In this document: one piece after another, positions 53,497 to 62,982 of the stretch | How positions within the stretch are numbered: position 1 is the stretch's first letter | How the letters are laid out: the number at the start of each line of letters is the position of its first letter | Source: Aliterella atlantica CENA595 | GTDB lineage: Bacteria; Cyanobacteriota; Cyanobacteriia; Cyanobacteriales; Chroococcidiopsidaceae | Assembly (NCBI RefSeq): GCF_000952155.1 | Contig: NZ_JYON01000011.1 | Coordinates: 92,241-156,240 of the forward strand | Length of the DNA: 64,000 nt | Reading direction: 5' to 3' | Translations under genes and position numbers: made by a program | Notes under the pieces: model-generated | Told to the model about the DNA's origin: nothing | Databases searched by the model: none | The model's input: only the letters and a program-made list of their open reading frames with translations

Positions 53497-55922
53497 CCAA
53501 AACTATCCAGAACCCCATAAACCGCCCAAATAGCCATCGGACGCAGGTAATGACAAGCCCGAAAAGTCCCCACAGCAGTAATAGCTTCAGGAGTGCGAAA
53601 TTGCAGTCCGTTGTCATAAAATTGCTGCACAACTGTTTGGGTAAGCTTAAATGCTTCCTCTTTCATCCCCATTTGAATCAAGAAAGCTGCTATCCCGAAG
53701 TTAATACCCGTCCACACTTCCAATGGATGAGTAGCATCAGGGTTTTCAGGCGAACCATCAATTTTCAACCCATTAGCCGCACCGAAAGCGCCGTTGTGGA
53801 ACTTGAGGAAGCAAGCCTCGTAGACAGTTTTCAAGCTAGATAAAGCGCGATCGCTAGGTACAATATCTGGCAAGCCCAGTAAACGGGCATAAAATTGTCC
53901 GCATAACTGATCTGCCATCACTACATCCGAACCGCTTTCGCTGTCAAGTTTGTAGTATTGACCATTCCAAAGTTTTTCTTGATAAATTGGACGCGACTGT
54001 TCTAACCAAGTTTGATAAGTAGCAATAGTTTCCGTAATTGGTGGTTGATTTAGAGGAGTAAGAATTTCTCCGAGCGGATGCTCTGGAGGGTAGCTAATTA
54101 AAGTTTTACCAATTGCGATCGCAGCTTCTAATCCTGCTAGCCACAAGCCGCCACAGTAAGCACTTACACCTTGCAAGCGCCAATCATCAAATGTCTGATC
54201 TGGTGCGCCAGAATTTTCGGGAATACCATCGCCATCAAGATCGAAAGTTTTGAGATAAGTTAAAGTTTGCCCAATCGCCGCCCAGCAATCCCACAATAAT
54301 TCCCAGTCTGTAGAGCCTGTGAGGACAAAATCGCGGTAAACTTGCAAGACAAAATCGCTAGGCAAATCTTTCCATAAATTGCAATCTTGGTAGCTAGTGT
54401 AATTAGTTTTTTCCCAAGGATGCTCGTTCGGTGCGCCCAAATCGTGGGGAGTCGCGTTGGCAACTTTTCTTAAGCCTGTAGCTTTGTTATAGCCAATTTC
54501 TCTAAGGGTGCGATCGCTTGTAGAAATCGATCTTGCATACGCTCGTAAAATAGATTTATCTAATTTCGACCACAGCATCAAGAGCGCAAACGAGCCATAT
54601 AGCCGCACATCTAAGCTTTCATACCAGCGGTAATCTATACACTCTAAAACAGCAAATTGTCCGATTGGATCGCGTTCGTCAGCAGCACTCCACAAAGTAC
54701 CGCCGCTTGTTAAGTCGTAAAGCTCGTTAAATAGAGCCATTTTGAACCAGTTAGGCAAATCTTGTCGATCTACGATTGGTTGTTGCCAATCTTGGACTTG
54801 TTTTTGCCAATTTTGGTATTGTTGCAAAGCGGTTGTAGCGATTTTCCAAGCATTGTGACCGCTTTTGCCAAAAAAGTCTGTATAGCGACGATAATAATTT
54901 ACTCCAGGGGCAAATTCAGTTATCGGGAAATCCCAAGCTATAACAAAAGGTATTTCTAGACTTTCACCAGGTTGCAAAGTAAATTTAATTGCGATCGCAC
55001 TTGCTAATTGTTCGCCTTCAGCAATTGGAGTTTCATCAGTGTAATTAGGTAAAGAACCGTCAGTAGAGAAACTTTGCCAAACATCTTCCCCCGTACCTGT
55101 AGGATTCCAGCGCGTATGATGGAATTGGTATTTGGGATTAGTTGCAGTTGCGATCGCCCATTGTCCTAAACCTTCAGCAACTTCAGTGCCAACTCTACCT
55201 AAAACGCAACCGAAACTATTACTATCTTCGACCAATTTGGTGTAATTTCCCGCACTTTGTCCTAAACGCGGTTCGTACTCATAAACTGGACTACCATCAT
55301 CTCTAACGCGCACTTTTGGCGATTTTATCGAGTTTGTAAACCAGCCCACCATATTTTGCCACGTCAGCATAATACTGAGCGTTAGCAGTTTATCTGTAGG
55401 ATTATGGACATTCCAAACAAATATTGCCACCGGATAGCTAGTTTCCTCGTAATTTTCCGGCAATATCGGCGAAAACTGTTCGCAACTAAGCTGCGATTGA
55501 AATACATCCTCATAGACAAACCAACTACGCGGATAAAGAGCGTGATATGTACCCTGATTTTGCGGATACCACTGCCAAGCGTGTAAACTGCCGTCATCGG
55601 GTGCTTCAGTACATAAAGCATAGGCAAAAGTGCGTAGGACTTCGTCCTTGCCGCAGGCATCGCCTTGCTGCTCAAAAACGCTAAATTGACAAGCAGGGAC
55701 GCTTTGAAAAGTATGTTCTCCGCCGTCAATATGCCACAAATTGAAATCCCCTTTAGAGGAACGCCCCATACAACCAGCGCCAAAGCCACCTAAAGGCATT
55801 CCATGCCAAGGACCATCATCAAGATTACTAGGATTGCGGACAGTGTAAGGTTTATCCCATCCTAAGCCAATGGGACGATTCCAAGTACAAGGAGGAAGTT
55901 GGGTTAAGTGGCGATCTTTCAT
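53484..55922 (-). CDS. GH116 beta-glucosidase (non-lysosomal glucosylceramidase/GBA2-like)
   Basis: 812 residues, typical length. An N-terminal beta-sandwich (residues ~30-380; GLGWDKPYTVRNPS, GMPLGGFGAGCMGRS) is followed by an alpha-barrel. The nucleophile region is VLECIDYRWYESLDVRLYG and the acid/base region is SGAPDQTFDDWRLQGVSAYC. The C-terminal TGINFGIAAFLIQMGM is also conserved. GH116 enzymes cleave beta-glucosides, xylosides or glucosylceramide. Cyanobacteria lack ceramides, so the substrate may be a glucosylated lipid or glycan. The final codons and stop come from a dispersed repeat, so the original C-terminus may have been trimmed. Confidence 0.92.
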   Translation of the reverse strand: MKDRHLTQLPPCTWNRPIGLGWDKPYTVRNPSNLDDGPWHGMPLGGFGAGCMGRSSKGDFNLWHIDGGEHTFQSVPACQFSVFEQQGDACGKDEVLRTFAYALCTEAPDDGSLHAWQWYPQNQGTYHALYPRSWFVYEDVFQSQLSCEQFSPILPENYEETSYPVAIFVWNVHNPTDKLLTLSIMLTWQNMVGWFTNSIKSPKVRVRDDGSPVYEYEPRLGQSAGNYTKLVEDSNSFGCVLGRVGTEVAEGLGQWAIATATNPKYQFHHTRWNPTGTGEDVWQSFSTDGSLPNYTDETPIAEGEQLASAIAIKFTLQPGESLEIPFVIAWDFPITEFAPGVNYYRRYTDFFGKSGHNAWKIATTALQQYQNWQKQVQDWQQPIVDRQDLPNWFKMALFNELYDLTSGGTLWSAADERDPIGQFAVLECIDYRWYESLDVRLYGSFALLMLWSKLDKSILRAYARSISTSDRTLREIGYNKATGLRKVANATPHDLGAPNEHPWEKTNYTSYQDCNLWKDLPSDFVLQVYRDFVLTGSTDWELLWDCWAAIGQTLTYLKTFDLDGDGIPENSGAPDQTFDDWRLQGVSAYCGGLWLAGLEAAIAIGKTLISYPPEHPLGEILTPLNQPPITETIATYQTWLEQSRPIYQEKLWNGQYYKLDSESGSDVVMADQLCGQFYARLLGLPDIVPSDRALSSLKTVYEACFLKFHNGAFGAANGLKIDGSPENPDATHPLEVWTGINFGIAAFLIQMGMKEEAFKLTQTVVQQFYDNGLQFRTPEAITAVGTFRACHYLRPMAIWAVYGVLDSFGERR

Positions 55923-56013
55923 AAAAACCTTACGCGAGCTTGAAAACCTAGCATCTTCAGCAGGATAAACTACTTCGTAGTAATTTGAAAGGTTAACTCA
56001 ATATTTACCGACA

Positions 56014-56208
56014 ATGAGCAAAACTATTGTAATTACAGGTGTAAGTAAAGGTCTAGGGCTGGCTATGACCGAACAGTTTATCAAACAGCAGCATACAGTT
56101 CTAGGTTGTGCGCGATCGCCCCAAGTTATCCACCAACTCCAGTAATACGGTCAACCGCACAATTCTAGTGTTGTAAATGTAATTGATACTTTGTGGGCAT
56201 TGGGCTAA
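56014..56208 (+). pseudogene. Short-chain dehydrogenase N-terminal fragment with nonsense codon
   Basis: ATG 56014 begins MSKTIVITGVSKGLGLAMTE, the NAD(P)-binding TGxxxGxG start of an SDR. At codon 44 there is a TAA (56143-56145), after which the frame continues YGQPHNSSVVNVIDTLWALG to a second stop. Only the first Rossmann unit is present and the Tyr/Lys active site is missing. A dead fragment. Confidence 0.75.
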
Positions 56209-56479
56209 TATCTGGGTTGAAGATGCACTTAAAGTAACCAGATAGTTATCTGTGTCAATTTCATAGTGTTCTAAAAGGAGCAGGTTGCAATCAGGAAGTG
56301 GGCATTGAAGGAATTCTACAGTTATAAGCTCTAAAGGTGTCTCATTCTTCTAGGATTATCCAGCGTATGACTAGATCGCCAAAAGCTCAGAAAAAACTTA
56401 TTTAATTGTCGTTCAACATATGCGCGACTAACCGATATTTCTACTCCATATTTGAATTGATAACATCATCTAATCAAAA

Positions 56480-57157
56480 ATGCAAAATCAACCAAGCAAC
56501 AAGATTTTTTCAATCTCAGGTATTCATAATGAAATTGAAAAAATTATAAAATCTGTTGTTGGAGATATAAGCAAGCAGGGATTAAAAGATTTTATCTACC
56601 AAAGTTGGGACAAAGGAGAAATTTTATTTAATGTGGATGAATGCTATCACTCTAGCCTTGAATTCATTAATGGTTTAGATAAGGATAAGCGGTTTTCAAC
56701 AGCCTCTTTTTATTTACCACATCAATTACCTTCTACATCAACTCTACTATACACGAAAGAGTTTGCGGCGAGGCTTGTCCATGATTCGGCTGGCGAAAAA
56801 TATAAACATATCAAATTTAATGAATATAATATCGAGCCGCATCACCATGAAGTTGATTCAATTATTATTGCTACGTCTAAATGTAAATTGACGGATGCAG
56901 AATTTATAATCCATGACTCAAGATTAAAATTTGACACTGTGGTTAGAATACCTTTCGGTTTTGCTAGTGTAGTTTGCTTTCCTCGTTTTGTAAATCACAC
57001 TTTTCTCCCGTCAGATGTAGGGCTTTCAACACTGAACATAACTGACAGCTATGTTCAACCGCATACTAATGGTTTTTCTCACCCAGCACCCTGCAACTTT
57101 GACGATGCAGTAGTAATGTCTTACAATGATTATCAAACAATGTTAAATACGCAATAA
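56480..57157 (+). CDS. Unknown protein, possibly cupin-fold
   Basis: 225 residues, AT-rich compared with its surroundings. The stretch EPHHHEVDSIIIATS and the later VCFPRFVNHTFLP recall the two metal-binding cupin motifs (His-rich turn; P-x-x-x-H). No family that I recognise. There is no signal peptide, membrane span or neighbouring operon. AT-richness and isolation between a dead SDR gene and an adhesin suggest acquisition by transfer. Confidence 0.65.
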   Translation: MQNQPSNKIFSISGIHNEIEKIIKSVVGDISKQGLKDFIYQSWDKGEILFNVDECYHSSLEFINGLDKDKRFSTASFYLPHQLPSTSTLLYTKEFAARLVHDSAGEKYKHIKFNEYNIEPHHHEVDSIIIATSKCKLTDAEFIIHDSRLKFDTVVRIPFGFASVVCFPRFVNHTFLPSDVGLSTLNITDSYVQPHTNGFSHPAPCNFDDAVVMSYNDYQTMLNTQ

Positions 57158-57456
57158 CTCTTGCATAAAGCCATAAATTTTTTAAATTTTAGCTTGAAAA
57201 GATACATCTCATTTTATATATTAACTAATGTTTTTTATACATACTCATTCAATTGCAAAGTTATTATATTGCTTATTTCTAGTAAGTTCAATAATTACTG
57301 CAAATGAATCATTAGGAGCTAAACAGCATTACGTGTGACAAGTTCAACGTACGAGTGACTATGCTGCTCTACGCTCTATAGGGTCTGCTTGCCACTCAGC
57401 CTAACTAATTCCAAAAGGAAGATTTACTGATAGATGTTTATACCAGCATTTTTCAG

Positions 57457-60393
57457 TCACTTATTTTCTTGCTTCTGGCAAATTAGATTGGCTTGAGCAG
57501 CGCTAGTAGGAGCAGTAGCAATCAAAGTTACCTTACCATTTTTATCCACAATCCATCCTTGGGCTTCCACAATTGGCGCTGCTGTGGTTCTAGTTTCTGG
57601 AGTGGGGATAGTGGTGGTAGTTTTTTCTTGTCTGCTTGTTTGCTCTAATGTTACCCAATTCGCTAATGATTCATCGCCGACTAGCGAGTCAGTTGGGCTA
57701 GGTGGCAATCCGCCGCGTCCCTTAACGATAAACTCGCCCCGATTTTGCCTCGCTCCATTACTATCGCGACAGCCTTGAGCGATGCGGGAGCTAACATCAA
57801 CAACTTCTTGTGGGAGTTGAGTTAAATCGCGTCTGGGGTCAATTTCTGGTAACTCAATATTCACATTTCCTTGCAATCCTTGTTCGGAACTAGCGGTGAT
57901 GTCGTTAGTTATGGGATTATCTTGAGCTTGAAAGGCAATGCCAAATAGTCCTTGGCTATCGATGCTAACGTTGCCACCACTGCCAGTAAAAGCATTGGCT
58001 CGAATGTCGCTATTTTCTTTAGGGAAGGCGACAATCAAATCGGAGTCGATATTGATATTGCCACCGTTGCCGCCAGCATTAGCGGTTCCGGCGGTAGTGG
58101 AAATTAGGCTACTGTTACGTAACTGCAATAGCTCAACATTATTGAGCGTGATATTGCCGCCCTTAACTGTAGTAGTCTCGGCGCTGAGGCGGGAGGAGTT
58201 ATTCAAATGCACTCTGTTGGCTGTAATGTCAATGTCTCCTGCTCTACCTTCACCCTCACTACTGACGGCAATTGTTGCACCATCGAATACTTCTAGCTTG
58301 CCTGTGGTAACTTTCACTGTGCCACCACTACCAGAAGAGTCAAGAGTGTTAGCATACAAGCCAGTTGCTTCGAGGTCGTTGATTGGGATGTTGCTCGGAT
58401 TAGACCCAAAAAGTGTGATGCGACTTTTAGCATTAATAGTAATATTACCTGCCCCCCCTCTACCATCGGTATCAGTATTCACCTTTCCTCCCCCTATTGC
58501 CTCAAAGGTCTTAGCGTTAAAGGTGACGCTTCCGCCCCCAAAGCGACTAGAGGTTTCAGCAGAGACTACCGCTCCATCTGCAATGCGAATAGAATCGGCA
58601 GCAATGCGTATATCTCCGCCTTGTCCTTCTGCGCTTGCTTGGCTAGCAGTGATTATTGCACTAAGAAATCCTTGCTGATTTATTCCCTCTATATTGACGC
58701 GATCGCGGGCATCAATAATTACATTGCCAGCGTTGCCTTGTCCGAAGGTATTGGCTTGCAGTTGTGCACCGTCAGCTAGAGAGATGGAGCCTGCAGTGAT
58801 GTCTATATTACCGCCCTCGCCTATGGCTTGCTTGTTATCCGCAGTGCCGACGGAGCTATAGATACTACTGTTATGGAGGGATACGCCTTCGCTAGCATTG
58901 ATGATGACGTTACCAGCGTTGCCTTGTCCGATGGTAATAGCGACCAGTGCAGCACTGTCGGTTAGAGCGAGGGAACCTGTAGTAATACGGATATCGCCAC
59001 CCTCGCCCACAGCTTGCATCGTCTCCGTAGTATCAACGGAGCTAAAGATAGCACTACTTCCATTTAAGGCAACGCCTTCGCGAGCATTAATAATTACATC
59101 GCCAGCGTCGCCTTGTCCGAAGGTATTAGCTTGGAGTTGTGCGCCGTCAGCTAGAGAAAGGGAGCCTGTGGTAATGTAGATATTACCGCCCTCACCTATA
59201 GCTTGCGTGTCCGCACTAACATCACCGACGGAGCTAAATATAATACTGTTATTCAAAGATACGTCTTTGCTAGCATTGATAAATACATCGCCAGCGTTGC
59301 CTTGTCCGAAGGTATTGGCTTGCAGTCGTGTGCCGTCAGTCAGGGAAAGGGAACCTGTGGCAATGCTAATATTACCAGCGTTACCGATGCCACTAACACG
59401 TACTTGATTACGAATACGGGCTGATTCTCTGCCACGAATAGTATTGGCAATGAGCGTAATGTCTCCTGCTTGAGCGCCAATAAAGCCAGAATTGCGACCA
59501 ATTCCTGCCGACAGAACACTACCTGAAATCTCCAAGTCGCCAGCATTGATAGTAATACTGCCGCCACCATCTGCTGCTACATCAATGAGTGATTGATTCG
59601 TTAGCGACACATCTGCTCGCGCTATCCCATCTGGAAAACTTAGACTACCATCAGTATTACGGCTAACTGTTCCTGGTGCGCTCAATCCCCCGATCTCCAC
59701 TCGTCCTCCTAAAGCATTCAATCCCCCACCGTCCATGCTGATATTGCCGCCTAATAGCGTCAATCCCTCTCCCTCTAGCACTCGTAAGCCAAATCCAGTT
59801 GCTCCTGATGGGTTATCACCCAATTCAATTTTTGAATTACTGGCAATGGGTGCGGGATTGATTTGATTGAACAAAAATGCTGATGGTTGCACCGTTAGCA
59901 GTGGTGGTGCGGTCGGATTGGTGGCGCTGAAATCGCCTCGCTCGCCGAACTCTAGAGCATCTGCTGTAGTTGCGGTAAAGGAGCCGCTCACATCCAATCG
60001 AGCATTGGCACCAAAGATAATCCCACTAGGGTTAATCAAGAACAAGTTAGCATTGCCTGATACGCCGAGTATGCCATCAATTTGCGAACTTGTACCTCCG
60101 GTGACGCGCGTGATGATATTGTCTACCCCTGGGTCGCTAAAGTACACGCTCCTACCTGGATCGACATTCAACTGTTGCAAACTATGAAATAAATTGTCGC
60201 CTCGTCGCGCTCCGCCTTCAATGCGATCGCCTGGTAAACTTGAGTCCAATGGCACGACTACAGAACGCTCGTTTCCCAGTGTGTCATCGGCAATTGGTCG
60301 GCTTTGTGCTGCTGCCCAACTTGTCCATCCTAGCAGCATCCTACCAACGATAATCCCACTTGTTAGTGCTAATTGCCAACTAAGGCGTGGCAT
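57457..60393 (-). CDS. Two-partner-secretion type adhesin (filamentous hemagglutinin N-terminal domain)
   Basis: 978 residues. Signal peptide (to about residue 29, AAAQ). TPS/haemagglutination domain at about 35-190 (DNLFHSLQQLNVDPGRSVYF, NLFLINPSGIIFGANARLD). A beta-helix region with tandem repeats follows (see repeat entry). C-terminus QGWIVDKNGKVTLIATAP. TPS proteins are exported through a dedicated TpsB outer-membrane pore. No TpsB gene is adjacent in the window. Likely role: surface adhesion or aggregation. Confidence 0.88.
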   Translation of the reverse strand: MPRLSWQLALTSGIIVGRMLLGWTSWAAAQSRPIADDTLGNERSVVVPLDSSLPGDRIEGGARRGDNLFHSLQQLNVDPGRSVYFSDPGVDNIITRVTGGTSSQIDGILGVSGNANLFLINPSGIIFGANARLDVSGSFTATTADALEFGERGDFSATNPTAPPLLTVQPSAFLFNQINPAPIASNSKIELGDNPSGATGFGLRVLEGEGLTLLGGNISMDGGGLNALGGRVEIGGLSAPGTVSRNTDGSLSFPDGIARADVSLTNQSLIDVAADGGGSITINAGDLEISGSVLSAGIGRNSGFIGAQAGDITLIANTIRGRESARIRNQVRVSGIGNAGNISIATGSLSLTDGTRLQANTFGQGNAGDVFINASKDVSLNNSIIFSSVGDVSADTQAIGEGGNIYITTGSLSLADGAQLQANTFGQGDAGDVIINAREGVALNGSSAIFSSVDTTETMQAVGEGGDIRITTGSLALTDSAALVAITIGQGNAGNVIINASEGVSLHNSSIYSSVGTADNKQAIGEGGNIDITAGSISLADGAQLQANTFGQGNAGNVIIDARDRVNIEGINQQGFLSAIITASQASAEGQGGDIRIAADSIRIADGAVVSAETSSRFGGGSVTFNAKTFEAIGGGKVNTDTDGRGGAGNITINAKSRITLFGSNPSNIPINDLEATGLYANTLDSSGSGGTVKVTTGKLEVFDGATIAVSSEGEGRAGDIDITANRVHLNNSSRLSAETTTVKGGNITLNNVELLQLRNSSLISTTAGTANAGGNGGNINIDSDLIVAFPKENSDIRANAFTGSGGNVSIDSQGLFGIAFQAQDNPITNDITASSEQGLQGNVNIELPEIDPRRDLTQLPQEVVDVSSRIAQGCRDSNGARQNRGEFIVKGRGGLPPSPTDSLVGDESLANWVTLEQTSRQEKTTTTIPTPETRTTAAPIVEAQGWIVDKNGKVTLIATAPTSAAQANLICQKQENK
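58721..59400 (-). repeat. Four tandem 186-189 bp coding repeats in the adhesin
   Basis: The plus-strand motif CCAGCGTTGCCTTGTCCG (or near variants) recurs with unit starts at about 58721, 58907, 59096 and 59285, spaced 186, 189 and 189 bases. It encodes a 62-63-residue beta-helix unit (GSLSLADGAQLQANTFGQG, then GDVIINAREGVALNGSS). The copies are diverged, so recombination is not very recent. Confidence 0.85.
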
Positions 60394-60461
60394 AGTAGTA
60401 GTCCTTTCAGCATTAGTTATTGTGTTAACTCAAAGCATTCTTGCCATATTCCTTTTTGAGC

Positions 60462-62174
60462 CTACTTTTCATATTGCTCAATACAGATTTTGTCAATATC
60501 AAAGTCTTCCTTGCTTAGTTTATCGTCTGATACCTCATTATTAGAAATTCTAATAACTACTGCAAATGTATCATCCGAACTTAATCTTATTCTCTTTTTA
60601 TTTTGTAATTCCTCATAAATATATTCCCAATGATGTCTGAAATACCATCCAAGCTTGCGCGTTGCATCTTCTGCTAATCCAGCCAATAGAATTATTTTTC
60701 TATTATTGAGTTCACATTTCGCAATTAACGCATATTCATGGTTCTTGTCTTGACCCTCTCTGTAAGTCACAACTTCTTTTTGGGCAAGATCGATGTTAGT
60801 ATAGCGACTACTAATTTCAAAATAAAAGGGCTCGTACTCGCTTCTATTATTAGCACGGTAAAAGTCAATATTAAAACATTTTCCTTTTAATTTTTTATCT
60901 CTTATCCAAGTAAGAATTTTAAGGTTTGAAAAACCTAAAATAATAATAGTTCCTTCTCCTCGATCTTGGTAAATGATCGTTTCGATGTCGTCTGCAGGTT
61001 TAGGCAAAGGCAAGTTGTAGTGCTCAAATAAAGAAAGTATATAATATGAAGCAACTCCATCATTCTCGACGATAACCAAACAAGTAGAATTATCTCTCTT
61101 TTTCGCAATGTTATTCATTGCAGCTTGTTTTGTTTCTATCGCCTTTATTGGAAAGTTATCAATTTTCAAATGTTGTTTTATCTCTGTTTTTGTCATAAAA
61201 TATGCGGGCACAACAACTTGCGGAATGTTATCGTCTATTTCCTCTTTATTCTTATAGCCTGTAAGCGTCAATAATCTCTGTTGTTTGGATTGATCGTCTC
61301 CTGTAATCGCCTTAATTAGATCGTAAATTATCTCACTAGAAAATTTATTGGCAAGAGCAGTAGTGAGGTTGACAGGAAGTGGATCGTTTCTGAAGTAGAT
61401 AGGCGGTTTTTGATTGTTAAAATTTAAGCCATTGCCTGAGAAATATGCTGGTATCAAATGCTGTAAATTGTTATATTTTGCACTTTTATAAAACTTTTTT
61501 AAAAAACTATCTATCTTCGTATCGTTCCAGAATTCCCAATTATCGCTAAAACAAACTATGACTGAATTAGTCTGAGCGATCGATCGCTTTTCCCACGTTT
61601 CATAGGGTTCACCATAACGTTGGTTTTTGGTAGCTATATCTACTTTTAGTCCTTCTATTTTTAGTTGATCTAGTATCAGGTTAAGACATTCACCAATGTC
61701 GGAATCGTTTGGGTTGTAGAAAAATAAAGCATCCATTTGACTTTGAGATGCTCTCTGATAAGTTGAGGCTGAGATCTGAGAAGAATTACTTGATTTCTCC
61801 TTTTCAACCTTCCAGTTCTCAGTAAATGCCTGAGAATTTTTCTTCGCATCCACAGACCACAGCTTTAAGTCAAATGTCCAAATTACTGGGTATTTGCCAG
61901 ATCTTTTTACCTTCTTATTAGTAATAATTTTTACATATTCAAAGGAGAAACTTATGGTTTCGCGTATTTGTTCTTCTGAGAATTCCCCCAAACTATCAGT
62001 CATAACCCATTGCTTCATTTGGTAAAGCGATGCCTCAACTGACAGGTAAGGTTGTTTTTCTGTGTTGTAGCGCATTTTCACGCCTTTTTCCTCCTTTTCT
62101 ACACAGTTCATAAAGGCTGTCAGAAGCCTGACAGCTCGATTCATTGATTTATCTCCACGGCTAACGTTTGGCAT
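60462..62174 (-). CDS. Protein with TIR-like domain and unknown flanking domains
   Basis: Up to 570 residues. ATG choices are 62174, 62144 or 62075 (MRYNTEKQPYLSVEAS), and I have no strong basis to choose. An unknown N-terminal domain (~34-125) and linker come first. Next is a TIR-like fold: MDALFFYNPNDSDIGECLNL, IEGLKVDIATKNQRYGEPYE, SIAQTNSVIVCFSDNWEFW. The C-terminal domain has STCLVIVENDGVASYYILSL, GEGTIIILGFSNLKILTWI and YALIAKCELNNRKIILLAGL. TIR domains in bacteria often consume NAD+ in anti-phage defence. Here no catalytic Glu can be assigned by eye. It is AT-rich and stands alone. Confidence 0.6.
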   Translation of the reverse strand: MPNVSRGDKSMNRAVRLLTAFMNCVEKEEKGVKMRYNTEKQPYLSVEASLYQMKQWVMTDSLGEFSEEQIRETISFSFEYVKIITNKKVKRSGKYPVIWTFDLKLWSVDAKKNSQAFTENWKVEKEKSSNSSQISASTYQRASQSQMDALFFYNPNDSDIGECLNLILDQLKIEGLKVDIATKNQRYGEPYETWEKRSIAQTNSVIVCFSDNWEFWNDTKIDSFLKKFYKSAKYNNLQHLIPAYFSGNGLNFNNQKPPIYFRNDPLPVNLTTALANKFSSEIIYDLIKAITGDDQSKQQRLLTLTGYKNKEEIDDNIPQVVVPAYFMTKTEIKQHLKIDNFPIKAIETKQAAMNNIAKKRDNSTCLVIVENDGVASYYILSLFEHYNLPLPKPADDIETIIYQDRGEGTIIILGFSNLKILTWIRDKKLKGKCFNIDFYRANNRSEYEPFYFEISSRYTNIDLAQKEVVTYREGQDKNHEYALIAKCELNNRKIILLAGLAEDATRKLGWYFRHHWEYIYEELQNKKRIRLSSDDTFAVVIRISNNEVSDDKLSKEDFDIDKICIEQYEK

Positions 62175-62982
62175 TGTATTAAAGCTAAAGGATAATGTTG
62201 TTCCTTGTATTATACCTCATTTAAATTTTTACCCTATTTACTATATTGTTTAACCTTTTTACAAAAAAGATATTTATTCATGTGTTTGCAAGAACACGCT
62301 AAAACGGTTTTGCAGGAGTTTTGGCGCTTTTAATTACATTTTGTAACAAACTTTTGTTTAACCAACTTGGGACTTAGAATGGTGGTATTCAAATCTAGGT
62401 TTCTTCATGTTCAGGCAAATATCGGCTTTCCTACTTTCTAAAGTGGTCTTTGTAATGCGAAAAGACCCTACCGTAAGCGGACCAAATACAGTAGCAAACA
62501 CTTTATGTTTAGCGTTAGCGTTAGTTATTACTCCTCTAGGGCATGTAGGGGATGATCTAAGTAGTAAGGCAGCTAGATCGCAAGCAGTAATTTCCACGAT
62601 CGAATGCAAGCAGCAACCAAACGAATTGAAAAATACCAGAGTATCTCCAAGAGTTACTGAGAATCGTTTCCAACCACTTCTTGCAGTTCAAAGTGGCAAT
62701 TTCATTCCAAAGACCACAACCCCCCCTCGACCATGCCCAAGCGATCTCTTTGTATCAAGATCTCCATGCCATTGTCCACCCAAATAAGGCTGATCTAGGG
62801 CAGCCTATCTTCCTAGTTTCTTTACCTGCTGGCTGACGTTGCGATCGCCAGCAGGACGACAAGGTAAGAAGACCACAAATCGACACTGCACATTGGCGAT
62901 ACATCGCAGGCAAAGAGTTCTACAAGGCTTGAGCCGATGTCGCCAATGTAAAACGCTTACAATTTCACGAGTCGTACAGTCA
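62175..62982. other. Intergenic region with uncertain coding relics
   Basis: About 800 bases. A 126-codon plus-strand frame at 62407 lacks family resemblance. In another frame, 62726-62836 reads LDHAQAISLYQDLHAIVHPN and QPIFLVSLPAG before TGA, which looks like real protein. Further on 62890-62990 has AHWRYIAGKEFYKA then a stop and VANVKRLQFHESYSQW. I cannot name the source gene or genes. They look like decayed remnants. Confidence 0.35.

Noticed and set aside
57584..60187. Long plus-strand frames opposite the adhesin
   Set aside because: They are antisense shadows of a repetitive Gly/Asn/Ser-rich gene; no start signals or families.
62407..62787. 126-codon plus-strand frame
   Set aside because: Composition is unlike protein; a different frame in the same place looks more coding.
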